Below, in pieces: positions 8,799-17,130 of a stretch of DNA of 64,000 nucleotides. The DNA is from Parvularcula sp. BBD 1991-13 (GTDB lineage Bacteria; Pseudomonadota; Alphaproteobacteria; Caulobacterales; Parvularculaceae), in NCBI GenBank assembly GCA_001657385.1, contig LYSZ01000004.1, forward strand, positions 1 through 64,000. Direction: 5' to 3'. The notes under the pieces are model-generated. The model had not been told where the DNA came from, did no database searches, and saw nothing but the letters and a program-made list of their open reading frames with translations. The position numbers and the translations under genes were made by a program. Position 1 is the first letter of the stretch, and every line of letters starts with the position of its first letter.

Positions 8799-9974
8799 AT
8801 GAGCGGTGTAGCGATTGTGGCGGCGAAACGGACCGGGATCGGCTCTTTCGGCGGCGGGTTGGCGAGCGTGCCGGCGGCGAAATTGGGCGAGACCGCCCTC
8901 GTCGCCGCCATCGAACAGGCCGGCGTCGCGCCGGGCGACATCGACGAGACGCTGATGGGCCATGTCCTTCAAAGCGCGCAGGGCCAGAACACCGCGCGTC
9001 AGGCCAGCGTCGGCGCCGGCGTGCCGCAGGAGCGTCCGGCGGCGGCGATCAACCAGGTCTGCGGCTCCGGGCTGCGGGCGGTGGCCCTGGCGGCGCAGGC
9101 GATCCGGACCGGCGACGCGCGCATCGTCGCCGCGGGCGGGCACGAGAATATGTCGCAGGCGCCGCATGCGGCGCATCTGCGCGACGGCGTCAAGATGGGG
9201 CCGAAAAACTTCGTCGACACCATGATCGTCGACGGGTTGTGGGACGCCTTCAACGACTACCACATGGGTCAGACGGCGGAGAACCTGGCGGAGAAGTACC
9301 AGATCTCCCGCGAGGCGCAGGACGAATTCGCCGTCGCCAGCCAGAACAAGGCCGAGGCGGCCAGGAAAGCCGGCAGGTTCGAAGAGGAAATCACCCCGGT
9401 CGTGATCAAGACCCGCAAGGGCGAGGTGGTTTTCAGCGAGGACGAGTATATCCGCGAGGGCGTCACCATCGACACCGTGTCGGGGCTGAAACCCGCCTTC
9501 AAGCGGGACGGCGGCACGGTGACGGCGGCCAACGCGTCGGGCATCAATGACGGCGCGGCGGCGCTGATCCTGATGGCCGAGGACGCCGCCAGAGAGCGCG
9601 GCCTGGAGCCGCTGGCGCGCATCGCCTCTTGGGCCCATTGCGGCGTCGACCCGGCGATCATGGGCATCGGCCCCGCGCCGGCCTCGCGTCTCGCGCTCGA
9701 AAAGGCCGGCTGGTCGCTGGACGACGTGGACCTGATCGAGGCCAACGAAGCCTTCGCCGCCCAGTCGCTGTCGGTCGGCAAGGAGCTTGGTTGGGATGCG
9801 GAAAAAGTCAACGTCAATGGCGGCGCGATCGCGCTCGGCCATCCGATCGGCGCTTCCGGCGCGCGCATCCTGACGACGCTGCTCTACGAGCTGAAGCGCT
9901 CGGGCAAATCCAAGGGGCTGGCGACCCTGTGCATCGGCGGCGGCATGGGCATCGCCATGTGCGTCGAACGCTGA
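8799..9974 (+). CDS. phaA: Acetyl-CoA C-acetyltransferase (beta-ketothiolase) PhaA
   Basis: A 391-residue thiolase. The nucleophile motif is [11 protein letters not shown], the C-terminal signature is [17 protein letters not shown], and the second catalytic cysteine lies in [16 protein letters not shown]. It condenses two acetyl-CoA molecules to acetoacetyl-CoA for PHB synthesis. The ATG at 8799 is chosen because of the strong CAGGAGG at 8788 and because [12 protein letters not shown] matches the family N-terminus; the upstream in-frame ATG at 8730 would add an unlikely basic extension. phaB follows after ~90 bp. Confidence 0.95.
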   Translation: MSGVAIVAAKRTGIGSFGGGLASVPAAKLGETALVAAIEQAGVAPGDIDETLMGHVLQSAQGQNTARQASVGAGVPQERPAAAINQVCGSGLRAVALAAQAIRTGDARIVAAGGHENMSQAPHAAHLRDGVKMGPKNFVDTMIVDGLWDAFNDYHMGQTAENLAEKYQISREAQDEFAVASQNKAEAARKAGRFEEEITPVVIKTRKGEVVFSEDEYIREGVTIDTVSGLKPAFKRDGGTVTAANASGINDGAAALILMAEDAARERGLEPLARIASWAHCGVDPAIMGIGPAPASRLALEKAGWSLDDVDLIEANEAFAAQSLSVGKELGWDAEKVNVNGGAIALGHPIGASGARILTTLLYELKRSGKSKGLATLCIGGGMGIAMCVER

Positions 9975-10064
9975 CGATCTCGAATCCGGCGGTCGGGCGC
10001 GCCACGCGCCGGGCCGTCGACCGCAAGCGTGACTGAACAGTGAGGCATGATAGGGAGAAGACGG

Positions 10065-10790
10065 ATGACGAGAACCGCAATCGTAACGGGCGGCACCCGC
10101 GGCATTGGCGCCGCCATTGTACATGCGTTGAAGGACAAGGGCTGCAAGGTCGCGGCGACCTACGCCGGCAATGACGAAGCGGCGGCCAGGTTCAAGGAAG
10201 AGACGGGCGTCGACGTCTACAAATGGGATGTGGGCGACTACGACGCCTGCAAGGCCGGCGTCGCCGAGATCGAGGCGGCCCAGGGGCCGACCGACATTCT
10301 CGTCAACAACGCCGGCATCACCCGCGACGGCTTTTTTCACAAGATGGCGCCGGCGCAATGGACGGAAGTGATCCGCGCCGACCTGGACTCGGTCTTCAAC
10401 ATGACCCACCAGGTGTTCCCCGGCATGCGCGAGCGCGGCTTCGGACGGATCGTCAACATCTCCTCGATCAACGGTCAGAAGGGCCAGTTCGGTCAGACCA
10501 ATTATTCCGCCGCCAAGGCCGGCATGATCGGCTTTACCCGTGCGCTGGCCCAGGAGGGCGCGCGCAAGGGCGTCACCGTCAACGCCGTGGCGCCGGGCTA
10601 TATCGGCACCGACATGGTCGCCAAGCTGGATGAAAAAGTGCTCGACGGCATCGTCGCGCAGATACCGGTCGGCCGGCTCGGCGAGCCGGAAGAAATCGGC
10701 GCTTGCGTTGCGTTTCTCGCCGACGACCAGGCCGGCTTCATCACCGGCGCGGTGCTCACCGCCAATGGCGGCCAGTACATCGCCGCTTAA
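10065..10790 (+). CDS. phaB: Acetoacetyl-CoA reductase PhaB
   Basis: A 241-residue short-chain dehydrogenase. It has the NADPH-binding GGTRGIGAAI, the NNAG motif (LVNNAGITRD), the catalytic Ser in VNISSINGQKGQFGQ, and the YxxxK pair in NYSAAKAGM. FFHKMAPAQWTEVI and the GQFGQTNYSAAK segment are typical of PhaB. It reduces acetoacetyl-CoA to (R)-3-hydroxybutyryl-CoA. The ATG at 10065 is preferred over 10047 because it follows GGGAG with good spacing and starts the Rossmann strand directly. Together with phaA it forms a two-gene operon; no phaC synthase lies in this window. Confidence 0.95.
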   Translation: MTRTAIVTGGTRGIGAAIVHALKDKGCKVAATYAGNDEAAARFKEETGVDVYKWDVGDYDACKAGVAEIEAAQGPTDILVNNAGITRDGFFHKMAPAQWTEVIRADLDSVFNMTHQVFPGMRERGFGRIVNISSINGQKGQFGQTNYSAAKAGMIGFTRALAQEGARKGVTVNAVAPGYIGTDMVAKLDEKVLDGIVAQIPVGRLGEPEEIGACVAFLADDQAGFITGAVLTANGGQYIAA

Positions 10791-10838
10791 ACGCCCGGCG
10801 AGGGGGCGACGCCGCCGAAAAAAGCGGAACATTCGCTC

Positions 10839-10864
10839 GCGCCGGCCCGTTCCATGGCCGGCGC
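10839..10864 (+). terminator. Strong GC hairpin after phaB
   Basis: A perfect 9-bp stem (GCGCCGGCC / GGCCGGCGC) with an 8-base loop lies 48 bases after the phaB stop codon. It lacks a T tract, so it could be a transcript-stabilising or weak termination structure. Confidence 0.45.
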
Positions 10865-11088
10865 GCATCTCGGCTGCGAGCGGCCTGCGCAGCGTATGCG
10901 CGGGTCTGGAAGCCCTTTTTTCACCAAATTCAGTATATATGTTGTCAGGCGTTACAGGACGGGGGCGTTCTGAAAAGTAAAGCGCGTCATTGGTCTTCAG
11001 GAGGCGGGCGGCGGCGGCGTGCATCGGCCTTTCGTTGCGCATCGCAGCGTCCGCGAAGGAAGCGCCCGCATCGTGCTGGAGTAAGGCA

Positions 11089-11985
11089 TTGGTCGTCTTG
11101 ACGGCAGAACAAAAAAGGGTCCGCGCGCGCAAGCCAGCCAGGGGCGTTGCGGCCAGCGCCGCCGCGCTCGCGGCGTGGTCCCTCATGTCCTGGTCGACGT
11201 CCTGCGTCGACGCCCTCGCAGGCCCTCTTTCCGGTCCCCTGATGGCGCAGAACAACCCGTTTTCAACCCTTGTCGGCAGGCCGCGCCGCAGCGAAGAGCC
11301 GAAAGGCGTCGAGCGTTACGTTCTCGCCAGCGACGAGCGGATCTTCCTGTTCGAGAACGGCGGCGCGACGGCGCGCATCCAGTTCCTGTGCGGCGACAAT
11401 GACGAGCGCATCGAATGCGCCATCGATCCGCAGGCGCCGGCGGCGGAGATCTATCCCCTTGAGGCGACCCGCGCCCCCCGCGGCGACGTGGTCTACCGCA
11501 ACGCCAGCGGCGAGGTGTTGCTGCGCATCGCGTCCTATGGCGGGGCGACCGTCTTCTGGCCGGGCGAGCCCCGGGGCCGCGCCGCGTCGCGGTCCTTCGG
11601 CGAAACCCCGCGCCTTGACCTCCTGTTCACCGAATACGAAACCGCCCGCCGCCGCGCCCGGACGGCGAGCGCGATGATCAGCGCCAAGACCGGCGGGACC
11701 ATCCGGTTCGACCTCGGCCCGCCGCCGGCCGCGGAGGGCGCGGACGCCGCCGTCCTGTCCGACGCCGTGGTCATGGCGGCCAAGGGGCTCAATCTCGTTT
11801 CGCGCGACCCGACGGGGGCGACGGTGATCGCCAGCCGGATCGACCGGGTGTCCTTCGCGCCGGCCGCCAGACCCGGCGTCGCTCTTGACGGGGCGACCCT
11901 GCAAATCGGCTACCGGCCCGGCGCCGGTCTGGACGGGCGTCCGTCTTCGGCGGCGGTGGCGCGTTATCTGGAAGAAAATTTATGA
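11089..11985 (+). CDS. Secreted DUF4908-like protein of unknown function
   Basis: About 298 residues. An Ala-rich hydrophobic stretch after KRVRARKPARG suggests a signal peptide. The mature part begins around NPFSTLVGRPRRSEEPKGVERYVLA and has the feel of the DUF4908 family of Caulobacterales-type bacteria: ERYVLASDERIFLFENGG, a Cys-containing strand (FLCGDNDERIECAI) and a later GGATVFWP segment. The start is uncertain: there is no good ATG, and TTG at 11089 is chosen because GGAGTAAGG lies just upstream at 11078. Its stop overlaps the start of the next gene by four bases, so the two are translationally coupled and probably work together in the periplasm. Confidence 0.6.
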   Translation: MVVLTAEQKRVRARKPARGVAASAAALAAWSLMSWSTSCVDALAGPLSGPLMAQNNPFSTLVGRPRRSEEPKGVERYVLASDERIFLFENGGATARIQFLCGDNDERIECAIDPQAPAAEIYPLEATRAPRGDVVYRNASGEVLLRIASYGGATVFWPGEPRGRAASRSFGETPRLDLLFTEYETARRRARTASAMISAKTGGTIRFDLGPPPAAEGADAAVLSDAVVMAAKGLNLVSRDPTGATVIASRIDRVSFAPAARPGVALDGATLQIGYRPGAGLDGRPSSAAVARYLEENL

Positions 11986-12440
11986 CGAACGCTCCGCTCA
12001 GTTTCGGCGGGCGGGCCGCCCGCATTGCGCTTGGCGCGGCGGTCGCCTTCGCCGCGGCGCTGGGGCTCGCGCCGTCGCCGGACGGCGCCGCCCAGTCCCT
12101 GAAGGAAATGCGCGCCCGCGACGCCGAGGAGAGGGCGTTGCAGCGCGAGGCGGATTTCACCGGCCGCGTCTGTGGCGCGTCGATTACGGCGTCGTTCGAC
12201 TGGTCCACCTTCGACGACTGGCCGGAGGGGGCGAGCGCGACCAGCGCCTGCGACGGCGCCCTCGCTGCGCTGGAGGCGCTGTGCCGCGACGGACGCGGCG
12301 CGGGCGGCGCGGTGTCGAGCTTCGTTTGCGCCGGCGACGGCGCGGGCGCCAGCCTCAGCGGCGGGGAGCTGACCTACAGCGCGTCGCCCGGCGATAACGG
12401 CTTCGATGATGCGATGGCCGTGCTGGAAAGCAATTTTTAG
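11982..12440 (+). CDS. Small secreted protein, four-cysteine mature part, unknown function
   Basis: A 152-residue protein with a signal peptide (Arg-rich start, then ALGAAVAFAAALGLAPSP and likely cleavage near AQS). The mature part has four cysteines (in RVCGASI, SACDGAL, ALCRDGR and SFVCAGD) that could make two disulphides. No family is recognised. The start overlaps the stop of the DUF4908-like gene (ATGA), which ties the two into one translation unit. Confidence 0.65.
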   Translation: MTNAPLSFGGRAARIALGAAVAFAAALGLAPSPDGAAQSLKEMRARDAEERALQREADFTGRVCGASITASFDWSTFDDWPEGASATSACDGALAALEALCRDGRGAGGAVSSFVCAGDGAGASLSGGELTYSASPGDNGFDDAMAVLESNF

Positions 12441-12511
12441 AGCCAACCCGCGCTCGACGCGATTCACCATTGGCGCTGGTCACAATCGGCTCTGGATTCT
12501 CAAGTAGAGCA

Positions 12512-12549
12512 TGTTGCAGCAAAACCGCTGATCCAGCGTTGCTGCAACA
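12512..12549. repeat. Palindromic intergenic element
   Basis: Perfect 11-bp arms (TGTTGCAGCAA at 12512 and TTGCTGCAACA at 12539) with an inner CGCTG/CAGCG pair form an almost continuous hairpin in the gap between convergent genes. There is no T tract. It resembles dispersed intergenic palindromes (REP-like units) but no second copy is visible in this window. It may also act as a bidirectional end-of-transcript structure. Confidence 0.5.
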
Positions 12550-12627
12550 CGCTTTAAGCGTTCGCATAAGGTTTTGAAAAAGATTTCAAAGGCGCGCGGC
12601 GCCATGACGGCCCGCGCACGGCCGGGT

Positions 12628-13200
12628 TTACCGCGCCGCCGCGTCCCGCGCCTCGCCCTGTCCGTCCTCGGCGACCCGTTTCAGGTTGGCGAGGCCTTCC
12701 TCGTAAACCGGGCCCATGAAGTCATCCATGAAAAAGCCCATATAGGTCGACATCGGCTGCATGCGGAGGGGTACGCCTTCGCGCATATTCGTCTCCAGGC
12801 TCCAGATGACCCTGGTGTTTCCCTCCGTTGTCGGAACGAGTCTGAAATGGGCCTTCGCCCTGCCCATGTCGCCGAAATCGAGATCCGTCGTCATCAGGGC
12901 GGGCGGATCGAGAACCGTGACGACCTGCGAGCCGCTGCCCACTTCCCGATGGTCGCTTTTCCATTCCATTTTCTGCCCGACGCCTTCGCCGCTCAGCGTA
13001 TATTCCGCATCGGGATCGATCTGCGCCCAGGGCGACCAGCGCTCCCATTCGCCGAAATCGCTGATGAGCGCGAACACCTCTTCTTGTGGCGCGTTAACGA
13101 TAATCTGGCGTTCGACTTCCGCCCGGTCGGGCAAAACGAAGCCGAGGCCGATAACGATAATCACAAGGGCGGCCACGCCGCCGAGAATTTTTCCGATCAT
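12628..13200 (-). CDS. SRPBCC (START/Bet v1-fold) family protein, membrane-anchored
   Basis: A 190-residue protein. One N-terminal membrane helix (ILGGVAALVIIVIGLGFVL) is followed by the START-fold opening VERQIIVNAPQEEVFALISDFGEWERWSPWAQ, typical of polyketide cyclase/dehydrase-like SRPBCC proteins, and ends with the long C-terminal helix. These proteins bind small hydrophobic ligands; no substrate can be named. The ATG at 13200 gives the anchor helix directly. It lies downstream of rplS on the same strand but a terminator separates them. Confidence 0.8.
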   Translation of the reverse strand: MIGKILGGVAALVIIVIGLGFVLPDRAEVERQIIVNAPQEEVFALISDFGEWERWSPWAQIDPDAEYTLSGEGVGQKMEWKSDHREVGSGSQVVTVLDPPALMTTDLDFGDMGRAKAHFRLVPTTEGNTRVIWSLETNMREGVPLRMQPMSTYMGFFMDDFMGPVYEEGLANLKRVAEDGQGEARDAAAR

Positions 13201-13271
13201 GTCGCCGCTCTCCCCTAGCAACGGTTCCAGTATACGCCGCGCGGGCGGTCGCGTCAGCCGTCCGCGGCAAC

Positions 13272-13298
13272 AAAAAACGCCCGGCGTTCGGCCGGGCG
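13272..13298 (-). terminator. Rho-independent terminator after rplS
   Basis: Read on the minus strand, a perfect 8-bp stem (CGCCCGGC / GCCGGGCG) with a 5-base loop is followed by six T. It lies 30 bases after the rplS stop and ends the trmD-rplS transcript. Confidence 0.9.
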
Positions 13299-13328
13299 CT
13301 GGAATGGGCGGCGGGGAAGGCGGGCCGG

Positions 13329-13706
13329 TCAGGCGTCGCCTTTTTTCTGGCGGCGATCGACCTTTTCCGCGATGCGCGCAGATTTGCCGCGGCGCTCGCG
13401 CAGGTAGTAGAGCTTCGCCCGGCGGACCTTGCCGCGGCGGACGACGTTGATCGAGTCGACCAGCGGAGAGTAGATCGGGAACACCCGCTCGACGCCTTCG
13501 CCGAAAGAGATCTTGCGCACGGTGAAGCTCTCGTTCAGGCCGCCGCCGGAGCGGGCGATGCACACGCCTTCGAAGGCCTGAATCCGCTCGCGGTCGCCTT
13601 CCTTCACCTTCACATTGACGCGCACGGTGTCGCCCGGGGCGAATTCCGGCACGTCCTTGTTCAATTCTTCCATGTGCTCTTTTTCGAGCTGTTCGATAAT
13701 GTTCAT
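13329..13706 (-). CDS. rplS: 50S ribosomal protein L19
   Basis: A 125-residue protein with the L19 hallmarks [24 protein letters not shown] (segment), [21 protein letters not shown] and the C-terminal [20 protein letters not shown]19 sits at the 30S-50S interface. The start overlaps the trmD stop by four bases (ATGA), the classical coupled order. A terminator follows. Confidence 0.97.
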   Translation of the reverse strand: MNIIEQLEKEHMEELNKDVPEFAPGDTVRVNVKVKEGDRERIQAFEGVCIARSGGGLNESFTVRKISFGEGVERVFPIYSPLVDSINVVRRGKVRRAKLYYLRERRGKSARIAEKVDRRQKKGDA

Positions 13707-14452
13707 GGCGCATCGTCCTTGTCGTTGCCGCGCCGGATAGGACCGCCCTCTACATGCCGCCGGTAGAGGTCCGGTCGTCGCGTCCGCGTTATTTCTATCG
13801 CTTTGTCGCGCCGCCAGTCGGCGATTTTCTGGTGATCGCCTGACAGCAGCACGTCCGGAACAGCCCGGCCTTCGAAGTCCCTGGGGCGCGCATATTGGGG
13901 ATACTCCAGGAGCCCGCCCTCGAAACTCTCCTCGCCGAGCGAGGAAGCGCAGCCCAATACCCCGGGAATGAGCCTGACGCAAGACTCGATCAGAGCCATG
14001 GCGGCGATTTCTCCGCCCGCCAGCACGAAATCCCCGATCGAGATTTCCTCCACCTGCCGCGCCTCGAATAGCCGCTCGTCGACGCCCTCGAAGCGCCCGC
14101 ACAGGGCGATCAGACCGGGGCCTGCGCTCAGCGCCCGGGCGCGGGCCTGGGTGAGCGGCGCGCCGCGCGGGGTCAGGCAGATCACGGGTCGCCCCTCGCG
14201 GTCGACGGAATCGATCGCGGCGGCGAGAATGTCCGCGCGCATGACGAGGCCCGCCCCGCCGCCGAAGGGCGGCGCGTCCACCGAGCCGTAGGCGTTGTCG
14301 GAAAAGTCGCGGATATTGACGGTTTCAAGCGCCCAGCGCCCCGCCGCCCGGCCGCGGCCAAGAACGGACGCGTCGAGCGGTCCCGGGAACAGGTCCGGAT
14401 AAAGGGTCAGCACAGTGGCGCGCCAGGGCGATGTCGAACACGGGGATGCCAT
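13703..14452 (-). CDS. trmD: tRNA (guanine-N1)-methyltransferase TrmD
   Basis: A 249-residue SPOUT methyltransferase. The N-terminus [17 protein letters not shown], the DDAPYGGG-equivalent [14 protein letters not shown], the SAM-binding knot [15 protein letters not shown] and [17 protein letters not shown] are all present. It methylates G37 of tRNAs to prevent frameshifting. The family usually starts close to the WRATVL strand, so the ATG at 14452 (14 residues earlier) is an estimate. It is coupled to rplS. Upstream, a trypsin-like protease gene separates it from rimM, which is unusual. Confidence 0.95.
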   Translation of the reverse strand: MASPCSTSPWRATVLTLYPDLFPGPLDASVLGRGRAAGRWALETVNIRDFSDNAYGSVDAPPFGGGAGLVMRADILAAAIDSVDREGRPVICLTPRGAPLTQARARALSAGPGLIALCGRFEGVDERLFEARQVEEISIGDFVLAGGEIAAMALIESCVRLIPGVLGCASSLGEESFEGGLLEYPQYARPRDFEGRAVPDVLLSGDHQKIADWRRDKAIEITRTRRPDLYRRHVEGGPIRRGNDKDDAP

Positions 14453-14536
14453 GGCGGTCCATGTGGCATGGGGGCATCGCAGCGGCAAGACGGACCCCGC
14501 CGGCGGCCGGGCCGCCACGGCGCTTTGCCCGCGCCG

Positions 14537-16465
14537 TTACGGCGCAGCCGGCTCGGCCTGCTCCGGCCGGGGGTAGGCGGCCGAGACCGGCTCGGCGCAG
14601 GCGCCGTCCCGCCCCGCGCCGAGGCGGCACTGGGTGAAATTCGCGATTTTCGAGGCGGTCGCGCGGGCGGGCGAGCCGGGACGGGACAAGTCGAAGGCCG
14701 CTTCAAGGACCGCGCCCGCGCCGTTCTCCTTCTCTTCCTCATCCTTCCAGGAGACGACGCCGACGAAGAACGGTTTCGAGGCGGACGGACAGAAAGGCCG
14801 GTAAAAAACGATCTGGTGCGGGGCGAACCTGCTGATCCGGCGTTTGTTGTCCCCGCCCGAACTGTCGCCTGCGCCGGCCTCCGCGCCGGCGCGCCCCTTG
14901 TCCGCGGCGCTTTTTTGCGCGCCGCCGTCCCCCCCGGCGTCTTGTTTTTTCTTCTCGCCGATGCGGATCGGGCTGATGTAATGGACCGGCAATGCGCTTG
15001 CGGGCTGCGGCCTGAACGTATCCTCCCCGAACCGGCGATGATAATACCCGATGCGGCAGTAGCCGTCGTTGTTATAGGTCACCGCATAGTCGAATGCGAA
15101 CACGGCGTAGTGGCGATCACGGCGCGGACGGATCGTGAAGGTTTCGTACTGGCCGAACGCTTCGAATTCGAAAACGGGCGTCGACGAAACGCCTATGCTT
15201 TCCCGCCTGGGCCTTCTCGCAGACGCGCTTGCAGACGGGGAGCCGGCGGGGGTGCGCTTGTTTTTCTCCTCGGACGCCTCCTTGCGCTCGCGCAGGTCGT
15301 TTGCTTTGAGCAGGTAGGACATCCGGGCGTCGCTGAATTCAAGGTCGATGATCGAGACGTCGAACGGCTTGTCGGCGTCGAGGTCAAGATCCCTGAACGT
15401 CGTTTCGCGCTTCGGCGCTTCGCCGACATCGTATTTCCTGTAGCGGCGATAGATCGTATAGGGAAGAACGTCCTTCGCCTTCAGCCAGCGCGACAGCCGC
15501 TGTTCCCAGTCCGGGATCTGGTTGGTGGCGACGGTTTCCTCTTCCTGCAGGACGCTCAGCAGGTCGTAGATCACGTCCGCGCGCTGGCCCATGCCGTCCC
15601 CGTTGGACTGAAGCGAATCGTAGCCGTGGGTGTGGATGCCGATGACCTCGCCCGCCTTGTTGAGCAGCGGGCCGCCGCTGTTGCCGCCGGCGGTCGCCAT
15701 GCGGTGAATGATCAGGCTGTTGGCCGCGGGGTTGTTGCTGGCCTCGACGAGGTCGATGGGCGAGACCATCGACGCGATGATCCCGCGCTCCGAGCGGCTG
15801 GCGGCGCTTTTCTCCGGGTTTGCGCTCATGGCGTCGCTGGGAAAGCCGATTACCGCCAGCGGCTCGCCCGCCTGGAGTTTCAGGAGGGACGCCCGCGACG
15901 CGACAGGAAGGTTCGGACCGAGAATGTTCCCGCCGGTTTCAGGGTCGATGGGATCGACGAACAGGATCCCGGCGTCGTTGGAAAAATCGTGCAGGGCGAT
16001 GGGCTTGGGAGAGACGACGCGGCTGTCGGGGTCGATCGGCTGATAGGTTTCCACGAAATCGCGGAACGCGCCGTAGCCGGCGTGCATGCGTCCGGCGCGG
16101 ACCGCTAGGGGCTTGGCGCTGTGACGGTTGAGCACCGCATATTCCGCCTCGGGATTGTCGAGCTTCATGGCGTCGATGACATGCGCCGCGGTGGCCAGCA
16201 GTCCGCGGTCGCGGTCGACGACGAACGCGGTGCCGAAATATTTCTCGTCGTCGATGATCATGTAGACCGATTTGTCGGCGTTGCTGACCACGTCCGGTTC
16301 GATCACCGCGTTGAGGGCCGCTTCGGCGTTGGTCTCGGCCGTTTCCAGGCGCTCGATGATGTCCTGCGCGTTCCGCGTCTGCGTGAAACGCGAATACTCG
16401 CTGAACGCCAGCCCGGCGCTGAGCAGGCCGACGATCGTCAGCGTAAGAATTCTTTCCAGTTTCAC
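14537..16465 (-). CDS. Membrane-anchored trypsin-like serine protease
   Basis: A 642-residue protein. One N-terminal membrane helix is followed by a short coiled coil (~residues 35-55) and a chymotrypsin-fold domain. The catalytic triad can be read: H95 in LATAAHVID, D164 in FSNDAGILFV and S263 in AGGNSGGPLLN. No PDZ domain is seen after it. The C-terminal ~300 residues are polar with low-complexity Ala/Ser/Gly/Lys stretches and probably a second beta-rich domain (FEAFGQYETFTIRPRRDRHYA). It would act in the periplasm. It lies between rimM and trmD in an otherwise conserved translation locus, on the same strand, with ~80 bp on either side. Confidence 0.85.
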   Translation of the reverse strand: MKLERILTLTIVGLLSAGLAFSEYSRFTQTRNAQDIIERLETAETNAEAALNAVIEPDVVSNADKSVYMIIDDEKYFGTAFVVDRDRGLLATAAHVIDAMKLDNPEAEYAVLNRHSAKPLAVRAGRMHAGYGAFRDFVETYQPIDPDSRVVSPKPIALHDFSNDAGILFVDPIDPETGGNILGPNLPVASRASLLKLQAGEPLAVIGFPSDAMSANPEKSAASRSERGIIASMVSPIDLVEASNNPAANSLIIHRMATAGGNSGGPLLNKAGEVIGIHTHGYDSLQSNGDGMGQRADVIYDLLSVLQEEETVATNQIPDWEQRLSRWLKAKDVLPYTIYRRYRKYDVGEAPKRETTFRDLDLDADKPFDVSIIDLEFSDARMSYLLKANDLRERKEASEEKNKRTPAGSPSASASARRPRRESIGVSSTPVFEFEAFGQYETFTIRPRRDRHYAVFAFDYAVTYNNDGYCRIGYYHRRFGEDTFRPQPASALPVHYISPIRIGEKKKQDAGGDGGAQKSAADKGRAGAEAGAGDSSGGDNKRRISRFAPHQIVFYRPFCPSASKPFFVGVVSWKDEEEKENGAGAVLEAAFDLSRPGSPARATASKIANFTQCRLGAGRDGACAEPVSAAYPRPEQAEPAAP

Positions 16466-16545
16466 AGCCCCGCCGCCGGCCCCGCTTCAGGAAAAGCACA
16501 ACAAAAGCGCAGATCGTGCGCTCGTATGTCTGAAAGCGTATTGGA

Positions 16546-17130
16546 TCAGGCCTTTTCTGCCAAGTCTTCTTCCGCGCCGTCCCCGTCTTGCCTGTCGGTC
16601 CCGTCGTCGAGCGCCGCGAGCGCGACGGTGATGCAATGCGCGTCGAGGTCGACGGCCGGGACCGCGGCCCTGGTGAAGGGAACGAGGCGCGCGCCCTTCT
16701 CGCCCGGCGCGCCGCGCAATTCCAGCAGGTCGCCGGCGCCGAAATTGTAGACGGCGGCGACGCTGCCCCTGGGCGCGCCGGTTTCATCGACAGCGGCGAG
16801 GCCGACAAGGTCGTCGAGGTAGAATTCGTCCTCGTCCGGCGCCGGCAGGGCGTCGCGCGCGACGTAGAGCCGAACGCCCTTGAGCGACTGCGCGTCTTCG
16901 CGGTTCGTCACCTCCGGCGCGCCGGCGATGACGACGCCGTCTGCCTGCACCCGGAGGATCGAGAGCGTGAAGCGGCGCCGCGCGTCCTCGCTTTCGACGG
17001 GACCATAGGCCGCGACGCCCTCCGGCGTTTCGGTGAAAGTCTTGATGCGCATGGCGCCGCGCACGCCATGGGCGCCGGCGATCGCGCCGAGGCAGATGCG
17101 CCTGTCCCCGCCACGGCCCGCGCGGGTCAT
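16546..17130 (-). CDS. rimM: 16S rRNA processing protein RimM
   Basis: A 194-residue protein. The RimM N-domain reads ICLGAIAGAHGVRGAMRIKTFTE (segment), followed by the PRC-barrel with FYLDDLVGLAAVDETG and LLELRG, and ending LDAHCITVA. RimM assists 30S head assembly by binding S19. The C-terminus has an acidic extension. Its ATG overlaps the stop of the upstream MFS exporter gene by four bases, so the two are translated together, an odd partnership. Confidence 0.93.
   Translation of the reverse strand: MTRAGRGGDRRICLGAIAGAHGVRGAMRIKTFTETPEGVAAYGPVESEDARRRFTLSILRVQADGVVIAGAPEVTNREDAQSLKGVRLYVARDALPAPDEDEFYLDDLVGLAAVDETGAPRGSVAAVYNFGAGDLLELRGAPGEKGARLVPFTRAAVPAVDLDAHCITVALAALDDGTDRQDGDGAEEDLAEKA

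Noticed and set aside
8787-11255. 822-codon minus-strand open frame opposite phaA-phaB
   Set aside because: No domain is visible and phaA and phaB are unmistakable on the other strand.
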